A DNA stretch of 64,000 nucleotides from Ampelocalamus luodianensis (taxonomy: Eukaryota; Streptophyta; Magnoliopsida; Poales; Poaceae): the NCBI GenBank assembly GCA_036346255.1, contig CM070620.1, positions 33,787,609-33,851,608 on the forward strand, written 5' to 3'. Position numbers and translations under genes: made by a program. Each line of letters begins with the position of its first letter. The first letter of the stretch is position 1. The notes beneath the pieces are model-generated. The model was not told where the DNA came from, searched no databases, and saw only the letters and a program-made list of their open reading frames with translations. This document shows, in pieces, positions 1 through 13,425 of the stretch.

Positions 1-476
1 GGCGGATGGAGGCGGGTGCGTCGCGGGGACGAAGCCGACTCGGAGACGAAGACCTGACGTGTGGGGCCCACACGTCAGCGGGCGCGAGCGGGCGCGCGTG
101 GGAGCCGGGCCTCGCGCGAGGTTTGGGCCGGAAGAAGAGGAAATGGGCCGGGGTTTAGAGAATTCGGCCCGAAAGATTTTCTGAGATTTTGATTAGCTTT
201 CCTATTTTAGAAAATACCAGAAATTCAAATAAACAATAGAAAATAGCAAATGAACTCAGAAAAATTCTAGAAAAACCTAGAAAATATATTTGAGCACATA
301 GAACCCAAATAAAATAGTTTTAGCTAATGTTCATGTTGGGGTTATTCACATTAAATGTTTTTGATTGTAAAGTCCAATATTAAGCTTTTAAATTAAATTC
401 AAATAAATCCAAATGGTGACTTTTCTCCCTACTAACTATTTAAAAGATTTTAAACTCAGAAAATTTGGGATGTTAC
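1..476 (-). mobile_element. Truncated LTR of a Ty3/gypsy-like element
   Basis: The stretch ends with GGGATGTTACA at 476. Read on the minus strand this is TGTAACATCCC, a usual start of long grass gypsy LTRs and close to the ends of the solo LTRs at 17940 and 59456. The left part (1-150) is GC-rich and the right part AT-rich, as in the other long LTRs here. The window edge cuts the element, so its other end, internal region and target duplication are not visible. Confidence 0.6.
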
Positions 477-2175
477 AGTGGACCAGCCACAGGGGCGGAC
501 CAGAACAAAAACTGAGTGAGAGCATTATATATACAAAAGTTAAGATAAGTAGGGGCACTAATGGTAAAAATTAGTCTAATACCATTATGGGCTAAAATTG
601 AGGAGAGTTCTAGGCCCCCACTCACTCCTATGTGGATCTGCCCCTCACTCGCCATGAAGTAATTAGAATTCACATATAGCACCAACTTCTATATATCCTA
701 AGGGCTTTGTTAAGGCTCTGCTCTTCATTTTTCAACTCTTATCTTTTGCTTCTCCAAAAATTCACTCCTTTGAGAATATGGAGTCGACAGAGGAAAATAT
801 TTGGTAGAAGTTTGGCATCCAAAACCCTAAAAGAGAGGATTGGATGCAAAAAGACCCTAATACCCTTGGTTATAACACTTCATGTCTATTTGTTTCTTAC
901 TCCTTTCTATTTGTAAATATATTTCTCAATAATATTTACACATTTTGGATAGTCAAAATTATGTCAATTATGTACGTCTGATAGTTTCGTACATATCTAA
1001 ATCTTCTCATACGGTAACAACTAGAGATAACTTTAACATAAAAAAGTATAGACATCGAACTTCAAGAGTCTAGACGTGGTGAATTCTGATGCACTACATT
1101 TTTTTTCTCAATCCCCATTAGATCCACACACATCCATCAACGCACTAGCAAAAAAGGAACTCTAATGCAGCACAACAATTGGAGCACCTAGTGATCATTA
1201 CAACAAAGAACTAGCAAAAACAACTAGCATGTTTCACACTTGCAAGCGCAACACCAACAGAGACCCCATGAGGAATGACAAGCTTATGATGCTTTCAAAA
1301 AAGCTCGTACCACAGATCAACTTGAGTTTTCTCATTGTTCTGCAGTGTCATGAGCCCTCTCCCTAAAACAATAAAATGATTGAATCAATATCATGGAACC
1401 CAAGAGTTGAAGAGGGAAATAAGAATTCAGAGCTAATCGTTGTCCACTGGTGGATCGAATTAATTGAGCAAACCATTCCATATCTAATATCGTTTGTTCG
1501 TAGCAATTCATGCAATGACAAACATCAGAATTCAACATATTAATTATTGATCAACATACTGACCAATAAACAATGGAAATAATTGCATCCGACAATGAAA
1601 TTTTCCTACTAGTAACTAGCATAAAGCATGACCATCTAAAACACACTAATGTTCTTGTCTAATTGAACTTCAAGCAAACAAATAGTGGCAAGCACAAGTC
1701 ATCATTTTCATGGATTCATGGATAAAAATAACAAGCAATACCATAATCAATCGACTCATAAAAAAACTGTCATGAATCATTGCCATGCATTCTAATCACC
1801 AATCTACAAACACACTGCGATATATCAAAAAGTTCCAGATCTAGCCAAATCCTACACAATCGTACACATCATAACCAAACTGGGGATGAATCCAACTCAA
1901 ATTCCTACACATTTGTACTAGAAGGAGGAGGGGTGACAAGGGGGAGGGCGACGGTGAGCTCATGCCTTCATAGGGTTTGGAGAGCAGCATGGGGTGAGAG
2001 AGAGGAGTGAGAAGGCAATGCACATCTGTTTGGGAAATAAGGGTGAGGGGAGAGCCAATAGGGGTTATATCTAGTGGCATTTGGTGGGTAAATACCCATC
2101 AACTTTAGGGGCAATTTGGTAACAAAGATGATGCTTCTTGTGGGGAGTCGCCCCAAGGTCACTCTATCGTTTTAT
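477..2175. other. Gene-free stretch, mostly unassigned
   Basis: Apart from the small MITE at 490-646, I recognise nothing here. The DNA is AT-rich up to about 1900. A purine-rich GC-richer part at 1920-2060 resembles a leader or promoter region of a minus-strand transcript, but no convincing ORF follows. The short ORFs lack any family motif. This is the sequence the copia element at 2176 entered. Confidence 0.4.
490..646. mobile_element. Small hAT-type MITE (157 bp)
   Basis: The left end CAGGGGCGGACCAG (490-503) is mirrored by TGGATCTGCCCCTC (633-646), whose reverse complement is GAGGGGCAGATCCA. The flanks ACCAGCCA (482-489) and ACTCGCCA (647-654) agree at 6 of 8 positions, as expected for an aged 8-bp hAT target duplication. 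There is no coding capacity. The same terminal signature (CAGGGGYGGATC) bounds the much larger element at 52441-59770, so both may depend on one transposase family. Confidence 0.55.
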
Positions 2176-2443
2176 TGAGGAACCATCACTAGTGAGTCCA
2201 GTCCGAGTGATTACCTCGTAGACAAACTCAGAATCGTAAAAATAATGCAAGAATACAAGAACAGAATAATAGATTGAACACAGAGATGTAGGGGACTTCT
2301 TGCTTCTTTTTATTCCTTTATCAAGCGTTCAACCTTTTACAATAACTAGTACCCCCTATTTATAGGCTACAAACCCCGCTAGGGTTTGGGATGAGCAGCC
2401 CATCTTGGGCCAGGATTACCGGTCTGGGCTCGGTTTCTTAACA
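2176..2443 (-). repeat. 3' LTR of the copia element
   Basis: On the minus strand it runs from TGTTAAGAAACC to GGTTCCTCA and matches the LTR at 13748-14006 along its whole length. A TATA-like box (minus CTATAAATAG, 2356-2365) sits where a U3 promoter belongs. Immediately outside, plus CTCCCCCTTGG (2444-2454) is the complement of a purine-rich tract, the polypurine primer for plus-strand synthesis. This fixes the orientation of the element. Confidence 0.8.
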
Positions 2444-2799
2444 CTCCCCCTTGGGCACTCATCCATAATATCTATGTCTTGTCAAATCTCCATAAAAAAC
2501 CAAAGAATAAAACATGTTCTGTGCTACACGAATTGCCTTGTCAAAAACCTTAACCAAGAAACTTCAGGAAAACTCGTGAAGGGAAAAAGAGTACAATCCA
2601 CCCAATTTCATTTAATCTCCTAGATTTATTCTTTGGGTACTCAATCTTCATGATCAAGTTTCAATAATGAGTTAGTGAAGATTCTCCCCACAATTTTGCA
2701 CTTCTACAAGTCTCATCATTCCAATTCCACGGATGCATCTATCAAAACTAGGCGTTTGAGCGTGACTTAGTGAATAAATATACAAGATTTTCACATGAC

Positions 2800-3200
2800 T
2801 TAGTATGAAGTACTTTAATTTTGTCCATCTTTTTCATTTTATAAGTATAGAAGAACTTGGGGTTGATATGCTTTGTGAGTTGACTCTTCACATAACCCAT
2901 CTGCACTTGTGCAACACAAGTTGCATTATCTTCATAGATAATAATAGGGGTTTACGAGGTATTCAATCCACATGAGTGCTAGATGTGGTGAATCATCCAC
3001 CAAAGCTAAACACATTCTCATGAGCCTTGTATAGTGCTATTATTTCTAAGTGGTTCGTCGAAGTTGATACAAGACATTGCTTAAACAATTTCTATGGAAT
3101 TGCAGTTCCACCACATAGGAGTTCATAGCCTGTTTGCGATTCGGCTGTATGCGGGTCCTACAGGTACCCGTCATCTGCATTGCGATTTATAGTTAGGTCT
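2800..3200 (-). pseudogene. Copia RNase H remnant
   Basis: The minus-strand translation, broken by stops, contains DPHTAESQTGYELL around 3110-3150 and TSTNHLEIIALYKAHENV at about 3020-3075. These correspond to the copia RNase H segments usually written as (A)DPHKARSQTGYVF and TSSNHSEIIALYEASREC. RNase H removes the RNA strand during reverse transcription. The domain lies between the 3' LTR and the reverse transcriptase remnant, as in copia elements. Several internal stops rule out a working product. Confidence 0.65.
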
Positions 3201-4560
3201 TGGTTCTTTTTGTAGAATATACCAAGTTCTTTGCTTCCTTGGAGGTATCGAAAGATGTCCTTTATTCCTTGCCAATGCCTTTGATAGGTTCTGCACTATA
3301 CCTTGCTAATAGATTCACGACAAATGCAATGTCTGATCTAGTACAGTTTGCTAAATACATGAGTGCTCCTATTGCACTTAAGTATGGGAATTCTGGTCCT
3401 ACAACTTCCTTCCCCTCTTCTTTAGGTGCATGCGGGTCTTTGTCTTCTTGCAAGGATCTCTCGATCATCGGCACTTTGAAGGTATGCCTTTTCAAAGCCA
3501 AACCTTTCTAACATCTTTTGAGTGTAGGTTGATTGATGTATTAAAATCTCTTGAGGGCATGCTCAAGCGCAAGCTTAGATAATATTTGGTTTTACCCAAA
3601 TCTGTCATTTCAAACTCGACTCCAAGTAAGAGCTTATTTTCTTAATATCCTTTAGGGTTCGATGATATTCGGATCATCTTCATACACTAAGATTATACAA
3701 AATCCATCCTAGGATAGTCGTATAAATACATAGGGATTATTCTCATTGTTCGTGTAGCCTTTCTTGTATAGAAAGTCACTTCAAGCGATTATACCACATC
3801 CTGCCTGATTGCTTAATTCCGTACAGTGACTTTCTGAGTTTCACACTATACAGATTTCAATTTGCTCTATCTTGGTTCGGATAGGGATCTTGTCGGTACC
3901 TTCATATAAATATCTGAATCCAAAATTTCATAAAGGTATGCAATTACCACATCCATCAATTTTACTTCTAACTTCAAGTTTACTACTATTGAGATTAAAT
4001 ATCTAAAGGGAGTTCTACCCATGACTGGGGAATAGGTTTCTTCATAATCATCTCACGGACGTTGAGTGAAACCTTGTTCAACGAGCCTTACTTATTTTCA
4101 TTTCTCTTTCGAACAAATACCCACTTATGCCCTACAGGTGCACATGGGGAGGTGTGCGACTTACGAGCCCAAACACCTCTTTTTATTCGAGATAATAATT
4201 CGGTTTCTATTGCCTTCTTTCAATCTTCCCAATCGACCTTTTCTTTCATTCGGTGAGCGATGCGGGCTCTAGATCAAGATCAATGATTGTGACAATTTTC
4301 TTTGCAAAGTAAATGTCGATATTAGTTGTTTGTCATATTCAAAGATTCTCCGAGGTATAGCTATTTCTTCAAGGGGCGATTCTTCTAATTCTTCAACTTG
4401 CTCACCACTATTTTCAATTTCGAGGGCAAGTCACTTTAGTTTTTCAGTTCCGATGTGTGCGCACACATCCATGCTAGCATCTCCCTTTATGGGGATGTTC
4501 AATTCTGGTATGCCTTTTCTGAAGGTGCCATACTGGTGCTAGGTCTCAATTGGCTCCCCT
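3201..4560 (-). pseudogene. Copia reverse transcriptase remnant
   Basis: The longest readable piece (3262-3501, 79 aa) contains YLSAIGALMYLANCTRSDIA, the conserved copia segment after the polymerase core. Further upstream on the minus strand, at about 3730-3860, QSLYGIKQSGRMWYNRL is visible, a hallmark of copia reverse transcriptase. The catalytic stretch at about 3660-3700 reads VYEDDP where YVDD is expected, so one residue next to the catalytic aspartates has changed. Stops and frameshifts separate all these parts. The enzyme would have copied the element RNA into DNA inside virus-like particles. Confidence 0.75.
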
Positions 4561-4979
4561 TCTGGTTCTAGGGAACTTCGGTGATCGGCTGTGTCAAGTC
4601 CTTCTTATCATTTTTTCACTAGGCATCCCCGGTTACTTTGGATTCGAGGGGTCAGAGTTCTCGTCCTTTCTGAGGCCTTAGGACGGGATTAGGGATACCT
4701 TCATCGGTATTTCAACCCTCTTCGGTGCATTACATACAGGTATATGCGACTTGGTCACACTCTTCAAATCACTAAAGTGGTCAGACAGTTGATTCACTAA
4801 TGCTTACAAATCAATTATCTTCTGGACTTCAATTGTCTTCTATACTTCAATTATCTTCTGGACTTCTCTATTTGCTTTACTAATGCGCGGGTCATGTGCA
4901 TGGATTTCAATTATCTTTTGGACTTCTCTATTTCCTGACATTTTCATCAAGGGATTGATTTCCTCCCCCTAATGACGGG

Positions 4980-5760
4980 AAAAATAGCCTCATCTAATAT
5001 ACTATCAGCGAATCAGGCATTATGCAAATCTCTCGTCGTATGGTTCAAATACCTGATTATGGATGTTGTCTCATAACCAGGGTATATCCCAGACTTTTCG
5101 GAGAATACCCATTGCAGTTCACTATGGTACTGGTATAGGTATATAAACCTTGCAACAAAATCTTCAAAGATGAGGAATTTTCGGTGCTGACCCTTGCGCT
5201 AGTTGCATAGGTGAATAGACGTTATATGCTGACAGTCTAAAATTAATGAGAGCTGCTACATGCAGAACTGCGTGTCCCCAACATGTAGTTGGTAAATTAC
5301 AATTCTTCAAAGATCTGCTAGTCCATTCTGGGTATGGACAAGCGATGCGAATCTTAACTTAATTCTAATTTCCATACAATAATCATCAAATGCCTTTGAA
5401 GTAAATTCTTCGGTGTTGTCTATTCTGATGGACTTCACATGATGATCTATGAAATTATTTTTCAAATTTAACTATCTGTGAGATTAGCTTTGCAAAAAGC
5501 GTGATTTCTCGTGACAATAAACATATGTGCGATCACTTGAGGAAGCATCAATAAGCACCATAAAGTACCTAAATGGCCCTAACAGGGTGTATAGATCATA
5601 AATTTCTCCTACATACGGTCCAGAATGCAGAGACTTCATCCTTCACTTTGAGTAGAAGGTCTAGTAATTAATTTCTCAATGGCACATTCGGGACATACAA
5701 AATCTTTACTGGTTTGGAAAAGTCTTTACATTGATATTATGTCACTGTGAATTGTTAATT
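4980..5760 (-). pseudogene. Copia integrase remnant
   Basis: Minus-strand translation at about 5360-5450 gives KSIRIDNTEEFTSKAF, matching the copia integrase motif around the second catalytic aspartate (RLDNAGEFTS in relatives). Downstream, at about 5220-5300, NLPTTCWGHAVLHVAALI matches the segment that follows the catalytic glutamate region. The part that normally holds the glutamate (HTQNGLAES in relatives) is shortened here, so the third catalytic residue seems lost. The domain sits between the pre-integrase and reverse transcriptase remnants, the copia gene order. Confidence 0.7.
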
Positions 5761-5779
5761 ATATTTCTCATCATCCTAA

Positions 5780-6060
5780 GACCTAGGTGGCATAATCTAT
5801 CATCTTTGGAGATAGAAAAGTTGAGCTTCTAAATATGGTTTCGAGGACAATATAGGCTGCAGGTGCCTTAATATTAGTGTAGTATAGCCCAAATTCATAT
5901 GAAGGAAGTTGTTATAATACCCTTTTTCACTTTCTTCATGTTTTGTAATGAGCAGGTATTCCTTACCATACTTTTCTTCAGTCTCTACATGAAAACCGTT
6001 AGAGCGAATATCCTTGACAGTTCTAGTAAATTCTGGGTATAACACGTTTTCTTCAATGAT
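5780..6060 (-). pseudogene. GAG_pre-integrase (zinc-binding) remnant of copia pol
   Basis: An 81-codon open stretch (5800-6045) includes IRSNGFHVETEEKYGKEYLL. This resembles the copia segment between protease and integrase, typically SNGFHIET followed by an E-Y/F-L motif. The family normally continues into an HxxxH-CxxC zinc site (WHDRLGHPG), which I cannot find here. The block is a remnant, and its position directly upstream of the integrase piece supports the assignment. Confidence 0.55.
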
Positions 6061-7121
6061 AAAAGTTGTGTCCTTCGGGAGTATAATTGTGGCCCTTTCT
6101 GAGCATGTTATACAAGTATCGTTGCCTGCGATTGTCGTAAGACTACCAGCATTCTTGCTGATCGACTGAAAAAAAATTGATTTCTCTCAGGATGGTATTT
6201 GTTGTGCCACTACCTGCTAAGCACACTTCCTTCATAGGGCGCCACACGCAGTCTAATATAATGTACTTTATTAGTATGCAGTAGAAAGCAAGCAACACAT
6301 AAATAAAATATTTTAGATATCAGTACATAACTTGCTATTATAAATATGGGAATAAGTCTTGCGGGACTCATCATAAGAATTTAATGTTTTGCTCTCCTAC
6401 AACACTCTCCTAGAGCTTACAACTATTATTCAAAAATAATTCTATGTTCTGCTTCAATTACAAACAGTAAGTTACTTTAAAAGATCCAAGTGCAACACGT
6501 ACACTAGATCGAATCGTGAAGTATTCGAAACACGCTTCAATGCTCCATGGAAATCTTCTCCTCTTAGGCAGCTACGGCTGCGGCCACTGCGATGTCCAAA
6601 AGAGGGGTGATGGGGGCTGCTATTGGGCTGTCCACATCCATGAGTGCAACCAATGGCTATGGATCATCTATGCCTGCAATGGCGAGGTGTGTCTTATGTT
6701 GTCATTTACCCTTCTTCTTAGATTGAAAAGCATCAATAATGTGCGACCCACGACCTTACCCTTCTTGCCCCTCTCCTTCGTGAGAAGATTCATCACCTTG
6801 TAGCTACTAGCATGGGCTTCATGACGAACATTGCTACTAGGTGGCTGTGAGATGTAGTTCTTCCTTAGAACATCATCTTGAGCCATGTAGCCGTCTTGAC
6901 GATAGTTGCGTGCAGATTGCACCGCATTCGGGTGAAAGGAAGAGAGGTCTTCTCAATGTCTTGCTCATCCGTGATTACATTATCACATAGTTGAAGACTG
7001 GTACAAATTATATACAAATTACGGCCATCTTTGGGCGACTCTTGAACTCTGGTTCGTGATGCCAGTTATTTTCATATTCATGCAAAATAGTTCATAAGAT
7101 TAATCTTTGTAATTTGTGTAA
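6061..7121 (-). other. Probable copia gag-side remnant
   Basis: From its position this should hold protease and gag of the copia element. 6200-6500 is AT-rich without readable domains. 6516-6922 has a minus-strand open stretch rich in K and R (KERGKKGK near 6760) that could be a gag tail, but no zinc knuckle is visible. The solo LTR at 7122 interrupts this part. TGTAA at 7117-7121 is the left copy of that insertion's target duplication. Confidence 0.3.
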
Positions 7122-10100
7122 TGTCACAGCCCAACCAATTAAAATGGATTAATATGTATTTCATTAGCATGCATTATTGATTTCAAAACATTTCCATAAT
7201 ATATTGTACTTGGAAAATCTAATTTGGGGTGAACATACACATCAAAATTCACATTTCAATTGAATCGTGATAAAAGTTGTGATCATCGTTTGAAACCAAT
7301 TTAATCAAATACTACATTAATTCTCATGAATAAATATAATTTTCCAGAATTTTTGGGACTAGTTTGAACCTAATGAAAATTCAAACAACGTTCATAGACA
7401 TACAACATGTTTGAATTTAAATGTCACCAATTTTAATATGAACAGTGGGGTTTCATAATTTGTATGGGAACTATATACTCCCAGGAACCCCCACAAATTA
7501 TTTCATAATTTTTGGAAATTTATTTATTTCTAAGCCTCAGTCAAAGTAGGTCAAACTATTTAAATCTCAGTCAAACTCAGACCGAGCCAGGCTACTGTTC
7601 CTCGGGTTTGAGTCCGACTCGGCGAGGTGGCTCAGCACAACCGCCTAATTGTACCATCGCATGCAGCCGTTAGATCCTCATCCAACGGTCCAGATCTCAC
7701 ATCCTGTTGACCAGTCCGAACGCCTTTCTAATCTGATCCGTCCATTCGCCATCTAACGGTCCCGATTGAAACTCTCTCTCTCTCCCCCGAGCCACAGCTC
7801 ACTGTGCCACTGACCGGTTGGGTCCACCAGTCAGCTGCTTCGTCTAACTCGCGCAGAAGTTGAGCTCCACGCGGCCGCGCCGTTCCGACGCGCACAGAAA
7901 TGGCAACTCGACGCCGTCAATCTGCCGCTGTCGTTGGCCACTCCGGAACCACCTCCTCTTCACGCCGCCTCCATTGCTGTCATCGCCCGAGCATAACACC
8001 CCTCGCAACCCCCTCCTTCTCCCTCACTTCTCCTCGGTTGACAGAGGAGAGGGAAGCTTCTTTGAGCTCAATTCTCCGGTAAACTTCTCACCTTCGGTGC
8101 TCTCAGCTCCTCCTTTGCTTGCCATCTCCATTTTTGCTTATGCGAGCTCTTGACTTTCTTTGTAGCGCCGAGACCAGCCTCGTGCTCACTGAAGCTCCAG
8201 GGCGCGCTCCGGTGGACATCACCTTGTGTTCTTCACCTCCGGTGAGTTTTGACCTCTCTTTTGCGCGTCACTTTGTGCCTTAGGACATGATCAAGATTTC
8301 CCCTCAACTTGTTGCATCGATGCTTGTCAGGATCACTGGAATTTGGACCTTGCTCCTCTTTTCGGCCGATAGCACTATTCATCGTCACATTATCATCCTG
8401 GTGAGCCATTCCTCGATCCCATGCTTGGTGACCATCTCCTGGCCTCGCTCAAGCTTTCTCAACCTTTTGTTTCCATAAATTTTGCCCGAGCGACCCCTCC
8501 TCGTGGAGCTTGCCACCACCGTCACCATTCTTTGTGGGCATCTCGCCTCCAAGCTTCTCGGCCATTCCATCTCTCGGTGAGCTTGGTGACCACTCTCATA
8601 GCTTAAGCATGCGTTATTCAGCTCTAAAATGAACTAGGTTGGCACATGCACGTTAGCCGTAGGTCACCGCCGCTGCCAGGCCTGGCCGCCGGTGCAGTCA
8701 TCTCGTCGGCGCCACCACCCCTTGAGCCGTGAGGTACGGGAATCCATTTACGGTCTCCATGTGCGCCGGCGTGGACCACGGCGCCGGTAGAGGCGAGCGA
8801 GCCACCGCGGCCGTGAAGGGCGTGGCATGCTCGACCGCGCTGTAGCCCAATCATTAGAAGTTAATTGCGGTGATTAGTATTTAATAAGCGAATCTTTGTC
8901 GGCAAATCATTAATTAGGCTGCGGGGTTTGCGTTAAAGTCTCCATGACATGTGGTGCGAACAGCGGTTAAGTGATTGTGTAATTTTTAGTGTGCGCTTTA
9001 CATTAAGGAAAATGTAATACTTTAGTTGCAAAATCGATAGAATGCGTTTTCATGCTTGGAAAATGCATTGCGTGAAATACGCTTTCGACATGTCTTGGTG
9101 GCGGGCGTGGTTGACCGAGTCAACGACCGGGCCGCCGACGTCGACGCATGCGACTACTGCTTGTGCTCGGTGAGAAAAGTAGTAATCACTTTAGTAAATT
9201 CGAAATCAGTTTATTTATACACTGAAAATTGATATTAACTTCTAAAATGCATAACTAAATCACTTTAACTCCAAAATGAGTGAAACCACTTCTGATAATT
9301 TTAATATTTAATGAACTTTATATTAAAATTAGTTTCAAACATGTCTCTGTAACAGAGACCATTATTTTGGAAAAATAAGCTATAAACACTATTCTTATTA
9401 CAAAAGAAAAGGATGATAACTTCAAAATGCATAAGTAATTAGTGGAAACTCCAAAAACAGTGAGACCACTTTTGATAATTTTCATTTTCAGTGAACTTAA
9501 TTCTAAAAATGGTCTCCATCTTACCTCTGTCACAGAAACTATTTTGGGAGAATATAATCTTTAATTCCATTATTGTTATACTACAAAAGGCTGATAACTT
9601 TGAAAATACATAACTAAATCATAAAAACTCCAAATGGGACAAACTCAACTATTCTGAACTTGTATTAACATTACCTATTTACCTATGTAATCCTTTACCC
9701 CACCACTGTTCTACAAATTTTGGCCAAATAATTAAATTACATAACTTAGGGTTAATGAAACCTGAAATTCAAAATAGCATAACTTCCAATTCATAACTCC
9801 AAATGGAATAATTCTTTTATCTAAATCCATCTAGAATCATGACCTAACTACTGTAGAAAAATCATGCATTTTTGAGCATTTTGGTTTTTGAGTTGTTTTC
9901 TCGGTATTTATTTGATGTTATAATTATATAGATCCCGAGCGTATTGATATCGACACTTACGCTACTGAGAGAGAGCAACTACTGTATCAGCAAGGCAAGC
10001 ATCATTTGAACTTTCTTTTGCATCATATTTGATCCCAGTTTTGGTTAAGTTAGTGCAATGATAATTGCTTGCATGCTATTTTAATTATGTCAATATTTTT

Positions 10101-11748
10101 GTGATGTGTAGTTTAGTTATGTCCTATGCTTGAGGTTAATCTTGAATTATGCCAACTCCTATATGCTTAAGATAGGATGTGTGAATTATGGGTTATAGAA
10201 TTGCTTAGCCATGCAAGTCTAGACACGGTAGTTCGATCGTCGGGAATAACCCGGCGGTTTTGGGACAAACACAACTCTCATTTTATGATTTATACTTCAG
10301 ATCTTTGTAGTTGTCCTATGAGTTAAATTTTATCATTTTTAAATGAGCTTTTGGTCTGGACAAGTGTTGGTTAGTGATGGTGCTTTGTGCACGAGCATTG
10401 GGTAAGTGGAAGGACTTGTCTGGACAATTGAGGACCGAACTTTGGTAACGTCGTTAATTCAAGTACACTCGTCTTGCCACACGGGTTGGGAGCCGTATGG
10501 TTAAGTAGGGGAAGGTTTTGTTGTGTGGGTCCCACGGTGGTGTAATTGTAAGGGCATAGGACCGTGAAATCCTATGTTCCTTTTGGGGCCGATAGGGCAT
10601 AAAGGTCGTAACGTCTTATGTTCCTAGGAGCCACAGGTTGAGGACTTAGCCAGCGGAATCGTCTTGCTAAAAACGACCATATCTTGATTTACCCTACCGA
10701 CACACCATAGGAAGTGTGCTATATTCGGAGGCATCCGGAGGCTAACGGGCTAATCAAGTCGTGTGGGTAAAGTAGTACACCTGCGGGTATCAATCTATTC
10801 GAATAGCGTGTCCACGGTTATGGACAACCGCTTGAGTTCGGGAGTTACTATTGTTAGACTTTTAATTAAAATTGTGGTTGAACTTGGTATTCGTCATGAG
10901 CAGGATGTTCATGTGTTTAATACATCAAAGTGGGCTGCCACTTTGGTCTTTGCATGATTCAATTGTTTATTCTTGAAATGCTTTACTATATGCTTTACTT
11001 CTACTTCAAATCTGATTTTAAAATGGGCACATGAAAAACTAGTATGTGTAGGATGTTATTTGTTGCGTCTCTTTCGCAAAACTAAACCAATATGAGCCAT
11101 CCTTTGAATGACCCTTATGCATAACTAATTTTATTTGTGTAAGACTTGCGAGTACACTTGTACTCGGCGGATGTTCTTGGCCTTTTCGGTGAGGAAGATT
11201 ATGAGTCGGCGATCTTGTTAGTATTGACTTAGGTGACACTAACGAGTAGTGTGCTATCATTTAACTCCCGATCGGTTGCCGATGGGTGATGGGCATACCA
11301 CTCTGGGTCTTTTGCTTAATTTACTTGCTTACATTGCTACTTGATACTTTACTTTGAATTTGGCGGTCGGTAGTATGTAATAAGTTGTAGACTTTGACTA
11401 TTATGCGATGGGTCTTTTTATCTCTTGTTGTATCGTTGTATGGATGTAACCAACGTTGGATGAGGGCATGAGTATATTGGTCGTTGATCTTGGGAGCCAA
11501 TATATGTCATATTCATTGTTAATGGATCCTCATTTAACTCACTAAGTGTAGTGCTTCGAATCGAAAGAGAATCGACAATCATGTAGCGCTCGCAAAGGAG
11601 CGTGCGCATGATCGTTGAGGCTCTAGTATTCGCTAAACCTCTCACTTGGATAGAGTTAAATTGGAATTCATTCTGGGAGACCAGTAATTATGTCCCTAAG
11701 ACCTTGTCTAATCTCGGTCTTATGGAGATAATTACCGGGGTTCCCACA
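7122..11748 (+). mobile_element. Solo LTR (4627 bp) of the Tekay-type family, plus orientation
   Basis: It starts TGTCACAGCCC and ends GGGTTCCCACA, and is flanked by a perfect 5-bp duplication, TGTAA (7117-7121 and 11749-11753). The sequence is homologous along its length to the LTRs of the element at 31305-51122 but lies in the opposite orientation. No internal region or second LTR adjoins, so it is a recombination product. The TATA box seen in the other copies (CTATTTATAAAG) is eroded here near 7522 to TTTATTTATTTCTAAG, which fits an older, inactive copy. ORFs in its GC-rich core (7860-8850) are not genes. Confidence 0.9.
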
Positions 11749-13425
11749 TGTAAAATGGTTGCAAAATTCTCATAATGCTCTTCGAACTCCCAGTTCGTGA
11801 TCCCGTATTTTTCTATGTATTTTTCATGATTTACTGCTATTTTCAGTGATTAAAAGCAATATAAACAATTACAGATAATCAAAACAGCAAATATAATATA
11901 TAAATTGCATAGAAATAATAATAACAAAGTTAAACATTCTTCAAAAGTTCAAAAGGATTCAAAATTTGAATTCGCGGAGCCCTTTTCTGCTAGAAAATGA
12001 ATATTCAGCGAATTATGCAATTTTCAGGGGTTAAAACATGAAATTTTAGTTCTAAGAGAAAATTTTCTTGCAATTTTCATAATTTCCAAGGGGTTTATTC
12101 TGCAAGAATTTCTTTCCCAAAATATTTCGTCATAATTTCATAAAATATGAGGGCCTTTCTGCAAAAATCAAGATTTCCTTTTCTCCCATTTTTTCTTTTT
12201 TTTTCTTTTCCGGTCAGGCCATGCCTTTTTTTTTAACCAGCCTACTATCAAATTGGTCGGCCTTCATGGGCCTGCCAGTTCCTTGGCCCATGCAGGTCCA
12301 TACAAGGCTAGTCAAAAGGGGGCACGGGATTTAGGGTTTCCCTTGCCTATATTCCCCATGGCGGCAGCGCAAAATACGTGCAGCACGGAGGACTCGCGCG
12401 TGGCCAGCGGTGAGCATGCACGGATGCGCAGCGACCAGATGCGGCGCTCTTCGTGCGGACCCACGGAGGTGCGGCGGTACCTATACGTAGGCGACGACCG
12501 AGGAGATGCAGCTGCTCGGCTGGAGCGCGCGTGGTGCGTCGACCGGGTGCTTGCGGCGGCGTGGCTGCGAGCGCGCGTGCGTCCGGCAGGGCGCGACGGG
12601 CGTGCAGGTGGAACGCGGAGGTGCGGCTTCGAGCCGACATTGGCACGGCTTCGAGCGCGTGGCTGGCCAGCCATGGTGGCGTGGCCGTGTCTCGGTGTGC
12701 GTGCCAACGTCACAATGATCGGCTTCGGGCACGTGGCTGGCGATGGCACTTCAAGCGTGGCGGCCGGTGGGAGCATGATGCGGCGGCGCGCTACGGGCGC
12801 GGGCAGGCACTAGCAATCTTCCTGATTTCCTGTTATTCACCCGACCGAACTTGACTTTTATCTCCTTGTTTATCCCTTGATTTACTCCTAAAATTACTCT
12901 TGAAAATCTTATCTCCATGTATAGATTTGCACTTGGTTTGTTGGACTCCCGTACACGCACATGCAATGCATGGTTAATTCCTGGTGTTTGGATGCATGCA
13001 TCTTGTGGCCTTCCTGGCTCCCACATAAAGATATGCACACGACCATGGTCCATGGCAGTACGCTGTACGCATGCTGCATGCAGAGGCAGATGCAGGCCGG
13101 CCATGAAGTGCCCATAGTAGGAAAGCAACAAGCCCATACGTGTGAGGGCCAGAGTGGCGCGTGCAGGCGCGGCGGTACGACGTCGCAAACGGCGCTGAGG
13201 CCGGCGGCTGCAGGCCGGTGCATCGACAGCGCATCTGCGGGACAGTGGCACGGCGTCAGAATATGCATCGCATACGTGCGCATACGGGCGCGGTGGCGGC
13301 GCGTCTGCGGGACGGGGCTGCATCTGCCATTTTTCTTTCTTTCATTGTTCATCGTGAAAATATTGTTCACGACGTGTGGTACTGTTCATGTCACGGGATT
13401 ACTGTTCATCCAATGTAATGTAGTG
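11749..13425. other. AT-rich then GC-rich retroelement-like sequence, no gene
   Basis: 11754-12240 is AT-rich with poly-T runs near 12190-12235. 12340-12810 and 13030-13320 are very GC-rich and open in several frames on both strands, a composition effect. The right part ends in three copies of a TGTTCAT motif (13345-13415), which is frequent in ends of grass gypsy LTRs. The block is probably a foreign LTR-derived insert within the copia leader or gag region, but I found no clean ends or target duplication. Confidence 0.35.

Noticed and set aside
7039..11815. Similar stretches GAACTCTGGTTCGTGATGCC (about 7044) and GAACTCCCAGTTCGTGATCC (about 11780) on the two sides of the solo LTR
   Set aside because: The shared core is only about 15 bases and the surrounding sequence does not align, so I do not call a duplication.
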